Positions 6,078 through 13,084 are shown, counted from the stretch's first letter. The stretch: 13,084 bases of DNA from an uncultured bacterium (GCA_913009865.1 CAJVYK010000039.1:1-13084), one strand, 5' to 3'. Notes: generated by a model from the letters alone, not told the origin. Program-made: numbers and translations.

Positions 6078-7273
6078 AAAAATTACAGACAATGATTTTT
6101 ACAGTTTCTGTGGTACTGCTCGCCTTTAGCTCAGTCTGCTTTGCGGATACATTCACAAACCGGCAGACTAAGGAAGTGCTGCATGGATACGCCACCAGCC
6201 AGACCGAAGGCGGCAAAACCATCGTGCATACGCAGGAAAAGGGAAAAGTTTTGCTGAATCCGGCTGAGTGGGATGTTGTTGCCGACCGGTTGGGCAGAAA
6301 TAATGAGGTAATCGTTTTAACGCTCGATGACCAGATTGCACTCGAGATAGAGACCCGGGCGATGGAGCAGGCGATAGTCAAAGCGTCGGATGATGGGCCC
6401 CTGTATATTTTGCTCGAGATAGACACGCCCGGCGGCCGAACTGATTTGGCTCAGCGAATTTGTGCGGCGATTATTGAAGCTGGAAACTGCCAGGTAATTG
6501 CTTTTATCAAAGGCGGCAAATACGGGGGAGCTATATCAGCCGGCGCGGCGGTAGCGCTGGCCTGCGATAAAGTTTATATGGCCGACAACACTGTCATAGG
6601 CGCTGCTACAATGATAACTGTTTCTAATACCGGCCCGAAAGATCTCAAAGAGACCTACGGCGAAGCGGTGGGCGAGAAATTCAGTTCAATCTGGCGGGCA
6701 TATCTCGCCTCTCTGGCTGAGCAAAACGGTCGGCCCGGACTGCTGGCAAGAGCTATGGTCGATAAGGATATCGAAGCTATCGAGGTGGCCGAGGCCGAGA
6801 AGAGATTGTTTATCGAGCCGGTGAACAAAAGGCCGAACCAACGCATTGTGCATACCTGGAGCGAAAAAGGATCGCTTTTGACATTGACCGCGGCAGAAGC
6901 GGTTAAATGTGAAATTGCCGATAAAATTGTCAACTCACGACAGGAGCTTCTCCGTGATTTGGGCGCCGAGGGCGCTGAGATTGTGATAAACGATGATATC
7001 CAAAAGGCCGGAAAAGAACTTAAAAGGGCAAAGCTAAGAGTCGGTAAGCTAAGCAAGTCCCTTGACCTCAAAATCAAACAGATTGGGTACGCCCCACCCA
7101 TGCCCAAGGCGCTGAAAATCCTGCGCAACGCCAAAAGTGACTATAAGACCCTGATAACATTAGCCAAACGCTATCCTGATTTGTATATAAATATACAATT
7201 CCTGGAGGAGCAGTTGAATTCTGTCGAAGCGGTCTATCAGGAAGCGAAGATGCAAAGGAAGATGCGGAAATAG
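6065..7273 (+). CDS. Exported NfeD/SppA-like Ser-Lys protease without membrane domain
   Basis: A 402-residue protein with an N-terminal signal peptide (hydrophobic ~10-24, ending near VCFADT) and a ClpP/crotonase-fold protease domain like the N-terminal half of NfeD (1510-N type). The sequence shows EIDTPGG at 118-124, the likely nucleophile S158 in GGAISAGAAVALACD, and likely general base K205 before the family signature SLAEQNGR (216-223). LTAAEAVKCEIADKIV (274-289) matches the region where NfeD proteins have AEEALKYGVID. Canonical NfeD continues into several membrane helices and an OB-fold; here the C-terminal ~110 residues are charged, helix-prone and have no membrane span. GTG 6065 has GGAG seven bases upstream; ATG 6074 would also leave an intact signal peptide. 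The substrate is unknown; in this family it is usually membrane or envelope protein. Confidence 0.8.
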   Translation: MGEMKKLQTMIFTVSVVLLAFSSVCFADTFTNRQTKEVLHGYATSQTEGGKTIVHTQEKGKVLLNPAEWDVVADRLGRNNEVIVLTLDDQIALEIETRAMEQAIVKASDDGPLYILLEIDTPGGRTDLAQRICAAIIEAGNCQVIAFIKGGKYGGAISAGAAVALACDKVYMADNTVIGAATMITVSNTGPKDLKETYGEAVGEKFSSIWRAYLASLAEQNGRPGLLARAMVDKDIEAIEVAEAEKRLFIEPVNKRPNQRIVHTWSEKGSLLTLTAAEAVKCEIADKIVNSRQELLRDLGAEGAEIVINDDIQKAGKELKRAKLRVGKLSKSLDLKIKQIGYAPPMPKALKILRNAKSDYKTLITLAKRYPDLYINIQFLEEQLNSVEAVYQEAKMQRKMRK

Positions 7274-7300
7274 ATTTTCACTATGATTTTTGGGAATGGT

Positions 7301-7345
7301 GAAACTTCATCCAGGGCGCCACGGCCTCGAAGTACAAACCTCAGC
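7301..7345 (+). pseudogene. Decayed duplicate of the gyrB 3' end
   Basis: This stretch matches the last codons of gyrB (5718-5760). Shared blocks in the same order and nearly the same spacing are GAAACTT, ATCCAGG, CACG and CCTCGAAGTACAAA, then CCTC. Small indels and point changes destroy the frame: FIQ and LEVQ survive but lie in different frames. It starts 27 bases after the protease stop codon and has no ORF of its own. It is either a recombination scar from a duplication spanning the gyrB end and the protease gene, or the remains of an earlier second gyrB or parE-like gene. Confidence 0.7.
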
Positions 7346-7454
7346 GCCTAAACTCATGTGGCGTGTAACCCAACTGAAGCGCAGCGACGGCTGAACCAAT
7401 AAAACCCCGCAGCGAATCCTTTCGCCACAGGGCTATAGAAAACCGAAGCAATAA

Positions 7455-8162
7455 TCAATACGCTTTGTCGGACTGCTCTACAATCTTATCCAGCTTCCTC
7501 GTGTTCTTCTCGGTCTTTCGCGGTATTCGTACGGCGATACCGAGTCGGCCAAGTTCGCCGGCCACTTCCGGCTGGTTGGGATTAAGCTGAAAACTGCGGC
7601 TCAAATATTCCTGTGCCTGGACCTTGTTGTTCCTGCTCAAATAATAGTAGCCTATCTGCCTGTTAATCTTCGCCGAATTCGGCGCCAAACGAAGCGCCTG
7701 CTGATAGCAGGTTAATGCATACTCATCAAGCCGTTGTTTTTGGAACGCCAGCGCAAGCCGAAGCGAGCCGGCCGCCGAACTGGAAACCTGGCCCATATAG
7801 ATATCAATCAGGATATCGGCCTTGGCCTTGTCGCCGCTGTCCAGCAGCACTTTCACCCTCGCCGCCTGGGCCTCCCTGAGCACAGGGTCAAAACTCAAAG
7901 CGATATTATACTCGTTCTCCGCCTGAGCCCACAGCCCGTCCGCCTGATACAACTGGCCCAGCTCGAAGTGTGCCTGGGGATTTTCAAATTTGCGGTCAAT
8001 TGCTTTCAGCAACCTGGCTTTGTTCCGTTCAGCAGCGGTTTTCTTAACTTCGTTAACCTGAGGGGACTTGGCCTTTAGGCCTCTGCGAAGGGAGTTGCAG
8101 CCGCCAAGCAATAATGTGCAAATCAAGAAGGTAAGACCAATGAATTGCATTTTACCAGTCAT
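7455..8162 (-). CDS. TPR-repeat lipoprotein
   Basis: A 235-residue exported protein. Residues 1-21 form a lipoprotein signal peptide with lipobox LGGC and acylation site C22. A charged linker (~23-55) leads to tetratricopeptide-like repeats at about 61-94 (NPQAHFELGQLYQADGLWAQAENEYNIAL), a weaker one at 95-120, then 129-162 and 163-197 (INRQIGYYYLSRNNKVQAQEYL). The tail from ~210 is basic (RIPRKTEKNTRKLDK). TPR lipoproteins usually scaffold envelope protein assemblies such as pilus or secretion systems; nothing here picks one. On the minus strand the ATG has GGAGG six bases upstream, a strong site fixing the start. It is divergent from the sigma gene and convergent with the protease gene. Confidence 0.85.
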   Translation of the reverse strand: MTGKMQFIGLTFLICTLLLGGCNSLRRGLKAKSPQVNEVKKTAAERNKARLLKAIDRKFENPQAHFELGQLYQADGLWAQAENEYNIALSFDPVLREAQAARVKVLLDSGDKAKADILIDIYMGQVSSSAAGSLRLALAFQKQRLDEYALTCYQQALRLAPNSAKINRQIGYYYLSRNNKVQAQEYLSRSFQLNPNQPEVAGELGRLGIAVRIPRKTEKNTRKLDKIVEQSDKAY

Positions 8163-8371
8163 TTCTCGCCTCCATCTTTACTAAATTACACCCCGCTGTA
8201 CTTCGACGCATATCGTTTATCAACGCCTGAGTATCTCGCCGAACATCAGGCGTTGCTATTTTGCAGTACTGCACAAATCTTTGCAAGTAAAAATTTAACT
8301 TTTTTGTAATAAAACATACCAGCGTTTCGACTATCATATTGTTGACGGCGGTTGTTCAAGAGGAGATTTGC
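8163..8371. promoter_or_regulatory. Divergent control region of TPR and sigma genes
   Basis: About 200 bases separate the two divergent starts. A perfect 10-bp inverted repeat sits at 8221-8255, CAACGCCTGA against TCAGGCGTTG with a 15-base loop. A perfect 12-bp palindrome, TGCAGTACTGCA, sits at 8262-8273. A possible plus-strand promoter follows: TTGCAA (8281-8286), 18 bp, TGTAAT (8305-8310), matching consensus at 4 and 5 of 6 positions. The palindrome ends seven bases before the -35, where an activator or repressor dimer could act. A minus-strand frame of 61 codons here overlaps the TPR start and is not considered real. Confidence 0.5.
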
Positions 8372-8890
8372 TTGCAAGTGATTGATTGGCAACTGATGGT
8401 CGAAAAACACGGCCCGGCTGTGTGGCAGACGGCGTACAGGTTGCTGGGTAACCGTGCGGATGCAGCCGACTGCTTTCAGGAAACATTTGTTTGCGCTTTG
8501 AAAGTCTCACGGCGTCAGCGAGTGCGGAGTTTTCCTGCGTTGTTGACCCGGCTGGCTACCGTTCGGGCGATAGATAAGTTGCGTCAGCGATTTCGACGAG
8601 CGCAAGTTTGTGCAGATGCAGTGGATTTAGCTATTGTACCAAGTGGTAACCCGGGCCCGGTGCAGCAGGTGCAGACGCGAGAGTTAACTGCCAGGTTACG
8701 AAAATCACTAAGCCAGTTGCCACCGCAGGAAGCCCAGGTTTTTTGCCTGCGGTATCTAAATGATATGAGCTATCGGCAAATCGGCAAAGAGCTTGGCATA
8801 AAGACTAACGCTGCTGGCGTATTGCTGCACCGGGCCAGGGCGAAACTTCGCGAACTTCTTAAGACAGTTGTCGTCAAAGAAGAAAAGTGA
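8372..8890 (+). CDS. RNA polymerase sigma factor, ECF-like sigma-70 family
   Basis: A 172-residue two-domain sigma factor from the chosen TTG at 8372, which has AGGAG (8361-8365) six bases upstream. A TTG at 8339 would add 11 residues but lacks such a site. Region 2 spans WQTAYRLLGNRADAADCFQETFVCAL and the -10 recognition part RSFPALLTRLATVRAIDKLRQRFRR. Region 4 is SLSQLPPQEAQVFCLRYLNDMSYRQIGKELGIKTNAAGVLLHRARAKLREL with its helix-turn-helix. The DCFQETF plus RLATVRAIDKLRQR style is typical of planctomycete ECF sigmas. Nine bases after its stop begins a membrane-anchored FecR-type protein, the usual position of a cognate regulator, so the pair probably forms one surface-signalling unit and an operon. 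Confidence 0.9.
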   Translation: MQVIDWQLMVEKHGPAVWQTAYRLLGNRADAADCFQETFVCALKVSRRQRVRSFPALLTRLATVRAIDKLRQRFRRAQVCADAVDLAIVPSGNPGPVQQVQTRELTARLRKSLSQLPPQEAQVFCLRYLNDMSYRQIGKELGIKTNAAGVLLHRARAKLRELLKTVVVKEEK

Positions 8891-8899
8891 GGCGGTATT

Positions 8900-11470
8900 A
8901 TGAGAAAGCAAAAAGACATTTTGAATGAAGCTATAAATGCTCTCAAAAATGAGTCAGCTCCGGCCGGCCCACCAGAGGAGACGCTAAATACTGTTATGCA
9001 AAAATTAGCTGAAACGCCTGAAGAGGCGCAGTGGCAGGCCGGGCAGCACAAACTAATAGGACAACTTGAATCCTCTCGATGGGAACGAATCTCGGCCCAT
9101 ATAGGGCAGTTGCTTTTGTCCCGGCGCCGGTTCTTTGCATGGTCGGCTTCGGCTCTTGCAGTGGCTGCCGTTCTGGTCTTTACTGTCATCATATCTCGAA
9201 GAGCGGATGTGCCGCGTGAGCAAGTGGACCTGGCGCCGGCTTCTATCGGGCAGGTCGATATCGTTCGTGGTCGATGTGTCCGTGTTACCGCAGATAACGA
9301 AGAAAAGCCGCTGGCTCCGGGGGATGCTTTAGAGACGGGCGACCGATTGCAAGTCGGGCCCGGCGGCGGGCTGCGCATCCAGCTTGCTGACGGAAGTACG
9401 CTGTGGCTCTGTGCCGGTACCGAGCTCGTCTGCGTTGGCCCGCGCTCGAGCGCATCGCCCACAATGCGGCTGCTACGCGGTGAAATACGGGCAGATATTA
9501 CTCCATCTGAGGAGCAGACCTTATCAATCGAAACACCGGCGGCGACGCTGCGTGTTCTCGGAACCCAATTCAATTGCCGGCTGTTACCAGCCATCTCTCA
9601 AAAGGAGGATGAAACTATGAAACGATTAAGAAACGCATTGCAAAAAGCAATTTTCATTGTAACTGTGCTATCCGGCTCGGTAGCCATTGAGGCGGCGAAC
9701 AGTCAACAAATTGTTTATGAAGGCCAACGAGCTATGGTTGCCTCAGGAGCGGCCGCCTCGCCTGCCGAAACCATCGAGAATACCGACTACTCGCGCAACT
9801 GGCTGGGAGAGCCAGGCAGGCAACTAAAGCCCGATGCACTGTTCTTTACGACAATCCGCGATTACCTGCTACATTCACTATGGGCTGTTGACCTGGAGTC
9901 GGGACAGGCCCGTCATATCACAAACTTTGTAGGAGGTTCTCCCAGGGTTGTCCAGCGATTGGGGCCGGATATGGCGTTGATTGAAGTGCGCAGTGTGCTT
10001 TTTGCCCATTCCGGGAATCGACCAATCGGAAGTAGCGGCCGACCGTTTGTAAATAACCAGGTTATGCTGGTTGACCTGCGGACAGGCGAAAAGATCCCCA
10101 TGGTTCCGCTTCGAGATTGCGTTCCCTGGTATATGGAGCTGTCTCCTGACCGGCGCAAACTGGCTTTTGTGGGCTTCTGCCAGCCGGACAAAGATAGTGA
10201 AAGAACGTTCGGGGTCTTTGTGCTGGATATGGAAACCTTCCAACTGGAGCGGTTGCTCGCAGGCCGGATGAAAACAGCTCCTCACTGGTCTCCGGATTCC
10301 CGCTGGCTTGCGATTTCCAAATCACAGGGATATACGGATAAGCACAAAATCGTAATGATAGACACAGTAACCGGCGAGGTGGTGGACACCGGCCTCGAAG
10401 GAGCAGGAGTTTTCTTCTCACCCGACGGCAAGCAGTTGCTCTTTTCCTCAGGATTTAAGAAAGGCGGTTCCTACAGTGCCGGGGTGCCGACGTACGGCAA
10501 TCTTTTCATAGCGGATTTACCTGATGGCAAGCCCGAGCAGATTACTTTCTTAGCTGACGGCGGAGCGATCAGGCCTTCCTTCTGCCCGGACGGCTCACGT
10601 TTAGTTTATTGGCAGGAACCATACGGGAACTTGTACGTTCTTGATATGAACTCCAAAAAGGTTCGCCTTATTACAGAAAGCGATTCCTTTTCGTCTGTTC
10701 AATGGCTCGATAATGCACGACTTGTCCTGATTTCTCCCGCTATGGGGACGGATGAAAGCTTGAACGTAAAATTGATAAGCTTAGCCGGCGACGAGCCGAT
10801 GGTGAAAGAGATAACACCGAAAAAGCCCGCTCTCTCCGCCGAACAGCAGCGAATAACGCAGGATATGGCGGATAGCCTGTTCCTGGTCTTCCGTATCTAC
10901 CGCGACGCCGTTACAGCCCAGGACTTACACCGCATTGGAGAGGCACAGGCAAAATACGGCGAGGCGCGCGACCTGATAGCTGCCATCATAGAAGAATTGG
11001 ATTCAGGTGCGGGCTTACAGAACAAAGCTTCTTCTGTGCCTGGTCTTGGCAGAGACGACCTCTACCCATATTTGGAAGTAATGGAAAAAGAGGCGGCGAT
11101 GACTCCTGATGAGCGGTCTGTCAAAGTTGTCCGTGACAATTTAGAGTTCTACATAGCAAGTTTACTTAAATATTATTACAAACACAATAAAGCATTTCCT
11201 GAAACGCTGGAGGAACTGGCCCGATGGGCGCCGACTGACCGTTGGCGAATCAATTACATTAGCTCAGAGGACAAAGAGGTGGTTCGCAGGTTATTCATTG
11301 TGCCGGGCGATAATCCTGATGAAGTTATAACATCCTACAAACTTATCCGTGCCGGTAAAAAGAAGTGGGTCATCCAAACGCCCACCCTTCCTAACGGCAA
11401 GCGCTTTAAGGCCACCTATCAACTAAATAAGAGAAGACGGGTGGACGCTGAAATAACGGAAGTTGATTGA
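8900..11470 (+). CDS. Membrane-anchored FecR-domain / PD40 beta-propeller protein
   Basis: An 856-residue protein, the likely partner of the upstream sigma factor. Residues 1-78 are cytoplasmic, helical and charged, where an anti-sigma segment would lie, with no zinc-binding motif. One membrane helix spans ~79-98. Residues ~112-285 form a FecR domain (PGDALETGDRLQVG, ETPAATLRVLGTQFNCRLL, TVLSGSVAIEAANSQ, EGQRAMV). Residues ~315-640 carry TolB/PD40-type propeller blades with SPDRRKLAF (~414), HWSPDSRWLAI (~461), FFSPDGKQLLF (~504) and FCPDGSRLVYW (~559). The C-terminal ~200 residues are helical, with FPETLEELARW recalling pseudopilin C-termini. ATG 8900 follows GAGGCGG at four bases. The FecR domain is interrupted at 232-250 by a basic insert that carries a strong internal start (M240). 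The propeller probably senses or binds an extracytoplasmic ligand. Confidence 0.8.
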   Translation: MRKQKDILNEAINALKNESAPAGPPEETLNTVMQKLAETPEEAQWQAGQHKLIGQLESSRWERISAHIGQLLLSRRRFFAWSASALAVAAVLVFTVIISRRADVPREQVDLAPASIGQVDIVRGRCVRVTADNEEKPLAPGDALETGDRLQVGPGGGLRIQLADGSTLWLCAGTELVCVGPRSSASPTMRLLRGEIRADITPSEEQTLSIETPAATLRVLGTQFNCRLLPAISQKEDETMKRLRNALQKAIFIVTVLSGSVAIEAANSQQIVYEGQRAMVASGAAASPAETIENTDYSRNWLGEPGRQLKPDALFFTTIRDYLLHSLWAVDLESGQARHITNFVGGSPRVVQRLGPDMALIEVRSVLFAHSGNRPIGSSGRPFVNNQVMLVDLRTGEKIPMVPLRDCVPWYMELSPDRRKLAFVGFCQPDKDSERTFGVFVLDMETFQLERLLAGRMKTAPHWSPDSRWLAISKSQGYTDKHKIVMIDTVTGEVVDTGLEGAGVFFSPDGKQLLFSSGFKKGGSYSAGVPTYGNLFIADLPDGKPEQITFLADGGAIRPSFCPDGSRLVYWQEPYGNLYVLDMNSKKVRLITESDSFSSVQWLDNARLVLISPAMGTDESLNVKLISLAGDEPMVKEITPKKPALSAEQQRITQDMADSLFLVFRIYRDAVTAQDLHRIGEAQAKYGEARDLIAAIIEELDSGAGLQNKASSVPGLGRDDLYPYLEVMEKEAAMTPDERSVKVVRDNLEFYIASLLKYYYKHNKAFPETLEELARWAPTDRWRINYISSEDKEVVRRLFIVPGDNPDEVITSYKLIRAGKKKWVIQTPTLPNGKRFKATYQLNKRRRVDAEITEVD
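9601..9619 (+). promoter_or_regulatory. Internal Shine-Dalgarno and in-frame ATG inside the FecR gene
   Basis: AAAGGAGG at 9601-9608 lies eight bases before ATG 9617-9619, a much better ribosome binding site than that of the annotated gene start. The ATG is in frame and is codon 240. The product would start MKRLRNALQKAIFIV and read on to SGSVAIEA-AN, which has the basic, hydrophobic and small-residue regions of a signal peptide. A ~617-residue secreted protein containing the propeller but no anti-sigma region could result. The same residues also complete the FecR fold of the long form. Confidence 0.5.
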
Positions 11471-11644
11471 CCAGTACTACGCTAAAGGTGAATTGCTTAT
11501 AGGGATATCCGCTAATGGAAAAGCAGCTTTTAGACCTTTGATGAGGTGGGTAATTGTGGAGAAAAGAGCCGAAACCAGCCGATATAAAGCGTGAAGCGTA
11601 TATCGTGAAGCGTGAAGCGAGATATCAGATACGGAATGCGAAAG
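11471..11644. other. Spacer between FecR gene and ftsK
   Basis: No gene is supported. It contains weak self-complementary pieces (AAAAG-CAG-CTTTT near 11519-11531; an AAAGGT/ACCTTT pair) and ends in the seven-base array. No promoter with both hexamers near consensus and no convincing terminator were found. Confidence 0.5.
11589..11644. repeat. Degenerate 7-base tandem array before ftsK
   Basis: Eight consecutive seven-base units can be read: GCGTGAA, GCGTATA, TCGTGAA, GCGTGAA, GCGAGAT, ATCAGAT, ACGGAAT, GCGAAAG. They run up to the base before the ATG at 11645. Three match GCGTGAA in at least six positions and the later ones decay. The opposite strand reads as repetitive Leu-His-Ala/Tyr-Thr peptides in spurious minus-strand ORFs. 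The array occupies the place where the ftsK ribosome binding site should be. Confidence 0.6.
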
Positions 11645-13084
11645 ATGAGAAGCACAGTTAAGAAAAGCCGATTTAAGCAAAACGAGTCGCTGCGAAAGGC
11701 GGTCGAATGTCTTGGGATTGCTGCGCTGTTAGTACTGTTGTGCAGTTGCGCCAGTTTCGATATAGGTGATTGGCCGAGCAAATTTGTCTATCCTCATAAT
11801 AATCCGCCGGCCAATTTATGCGGCTCAATCGGGGCTTTCTTTGCGTATTATTTGATGTACTATATCGGGCCGGGAGTGTTTGTAATACTGGTTTCAGCGG
11901 TTTGTTTTTTAACTGCGAGATTAGTACGTCGGCCTATAGGCCAGCCCGTTTTGCGGGCGGTTGGTTCGGGTTTGTTGGCTGTGGCGGTTTCGAGCAGTTT
12001 TTATTGGTTTTGGCCTTACAAAATTTATAGCTTCCCGACCGGTTCCGGCGGGATGATCGGCGTTGGAGCGGTACAGTTTCTAAAAAGTCATTTTGCCTTG
12101 CTGGGCGCCTTTATACTAATCGCAGCTACCTGGATTGTTGGGATTGTCCTGTTAGCGGACAGTTTTGTCATTTCGGTGTTGGGCTGGTTTAGCTCCGTGC
12201 TCGGAAAGATGGCTGGTGTTGCGGCGCCGGCGTGGTCGGCGGCGAAGCAGCGGTCGGATGTTTTAGGCCAAATCTGGCAAAAACTAAGCGCCAGGCAAAA
12301 GCCGCAGCCGGCGGGACCTGAGGTTTTGCGTTTCGATAGAGATACCAAGATTGAACAGAGAATTGCCGGCGGGGACAAAAGCACTGAGGGCCGGGAGTCG
12401 AAAGAAATCGATTTTAGCGTTCGCAGCAATGGCAAACAGACATCCAGGCCGGCCAAATCTTATGTGCCGGCCAGCTTCGAGGATTACACCCTGCCGCCTT
12501 TGGAGTTGCTGGCCGAGCCGCAGTATTGTTTTGCCGCGGTGCAGGGCAAGGTTGTCAAGGCAAAGGCCGCTGCGCTGGAGAAGCTGCTGGGCGAGTTCAG
12601 TGTCAATGCCCGTGTGGTTGCCGCTGATACCGGGCCGGTTGTAACAATGTTCGAGCTGGAACTTGCAGCGGGCGTGAAAGTCAGCCAGATTAGCGCTTTG
12701 GCCAACGATATGGCTCGTGCGCTGGGTGCTGGTGCGGTTCGTGTTGTGGCTCCTTTGCCGGGCAAGCATACGATAGGTATTGAGGTGCCGAACAGTGAAA
12801 AAGAAAAGGTTCGTATGAAGGATATGCTGCAATTAGCGGGCGGCAAGCCGGAGAGAATGCAGATACCGCTGTTTTTGGGCAAGGATTCGTCGGGCGAAGC
12901 GCTTGTTTCGGACCTGGCGGCGATGCCGCATCTGCTTATTGCCGGCACGACCGGCTCGGGCAAGAGTATCTGCATTAACAGTATCATCACCAGCATACTG
13001 CTCACGAAACGGCCGGACGAGGTAAAGATGATTTTGATTGACCCGAAAATGGTCGAGATGACGGCGTTTAATACGATTCCGCAC
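11645..13084 (+). CDS. ftsK: DNA translocase FtsK/SpoIIIE, N-terminal part, cut by window end
   Basis: An open frame of 480 codons without a stop before the window end. FtsK pumps DNA at the division septum to clear chromosomes and resolve dimers. The N-terminal ~185 residues contain four likely membrane helices (about 19-36, 66-90, 104-124, 150-172). A charged linker follows to ~280, with PPLELLAEPQY (~284-294) at the start of the translocase domain. Then come the alpha-domain signature (VTMFELELAAGVKVSQI, PLPGKHTIGIEVPN), Walker A AGTTGSGKS at 433-441 and Walker B MILIDPK with D466. The rest of the motor and the gamma domain lie beyond. ATG 11645 has GGA nine bases upstream; ATG 11636 and GTG 11612 are in-frame alternatives. 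The gene follows the FecR gene by 174 bases and is probably transcribed separately. Confidence 0.93.
   Translation, partial: MRSTVKKSRFKQNESLRKAVECLGIAALLVLLCSCASFDIGDWPSKFVYPHNNPPANLCGSIGAFFAYYLMYYIGPGVFVILVSAVCFLTARLVRRPIGQPVLRAVGSGLLAVAVSSSFYWFWPYKIYSFPTGSGGMIGVGAVQFLKSHFALLGAFILIAATWIVGIVLLADSFVISVLGWFSSVLGKMAGVAAPAWSAAKQRSDVLGQIWQKLSARQKPQPAGPEVLRFDRDTKIEQRIAGGDKSTEGRESKEIDFSVRSNGKQTSRPAKSYVPASFEDYTLPPLELLAEPQYCFAAVQGKVVKAKAAALEKLLGEFSVNARVVAADTGPVVTMFELELAAGVKVSQISALANDMARALGAGAVRVVAPLPGKHTIGIEVPNSEKEKVRMKDMLQLAGGKPERMQIPLFLGKDSSGEALVSDLAAMPHLLIAGTTGSGKSICINSIITSILLTKRPDEVKMILIDPKMVEMTAFNTIPH

Noticed and set aside
7412..7425. Possible terminator of the TPR gene on the minus strand
   Set aside because: The stem is only five pairs (GCGAA/TTCGC), and the T-rich stretch is separated from it by a G run, so it is too weak to call.
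8152..8337. A 61-codon minus-strand frame overlapping the TPR gene start
   Set aside because: No ribosome binding site; it crosses the hairpin and palindrome of the divergent promoter region and overlaps the strong start of the TPR gene.
8770..9594. A 274-codon minus-strand frame opposite the sigma and FecR genes
   Set aside because: It lies antisense to two well-supported genes, with a low-complexity Ser/Arg/Pro-rich product typical of a shadow frame.
1..13084. CRISPR array, tRNA, rRNA, transposase or phage genes
   Set aside because: None was seen; the only regular repeats are the 20-bp array at 2804-2917, which has no spacers, and the 7-base array at 11589-11644.

Overview
The window looks like a chromosomal segment of a Planctomycetota bacterium, most likely from the Phycisphaerae side of the phylum. 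This rests on several traits seen together. The sigma factor and its FecR-type partner resemble the planctomycetal ECF style. dnaN, a DciA-like gene and gyrB form a cluster without dnaA or recF. GC content is moderate, and low-complexity spacer repeats are frequent. The assignment is inference; no rRNA gene is present to settle it.

Layout. (1) 1-1229: a hairpin-forming leader, then a WYL-domain regulator driven by a promoter with both sigma-70 hexamers perfect; its predicted start site falls on the ATG, so the message is probably leaderless. (2) 1221-1668: a gene-free 439-base gap with one perfect DnaA box, a near-perfect second box in mirror orientation inside a 15-bp inverted repeat, a 16 % GC stretch and a nested hairpin. 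It is a candidate origin next to dnaN. (3) 1669-5767: replication cluster dnaN, DUF721/dciA, gyrB, with a 20-bp tandem repeat between the first two. (4) 5768-6064: a gene-free gap with two large imperfect palindromes and a possible 15-codon leader ORF. (5) 6065-7273: an exported NfeD/SppA-like Ser-Lys protease lacking the usual membrane half. (6) 7301-7345: a decayed copy of the last ~40 bases of gyrB, just after the protease gene. (7) 7455-8162, minus strand: a TPR lipoprotein. (8) 8163-8371: a divergent control region with a perfect 10-bp inverted repeat, a perfect 12-bp palindrome and a possible promoter. (9) 8372-11470: an ECF-like sigma factor and, nine bases later, a large membrane-anchored FecR/beta-propeller protein. 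(10) 11471-13084: a spacer ending in a 7-base degenerate array that abuts the start of ftsK/spoIIIE, which runs off the window.

How the parts fit. Sliding clamp (DnaN), helicase-loading factor (DciA-like) and gyrase B serve the replication fork; FtsK handles chromosome segregation at division. The sigma/FecR pair looks like a cell-surface signalling unit whose partner carries its own extracytoplasmic propeller. It has a strong internal ribosome binding site and start in front of a signal-peptide-like stretch, so the propeller could also be made as a separate exported product. The main points for a second look are this internal start, the duplicated gyrB tail flanking the protease gene, and the candidate origin.
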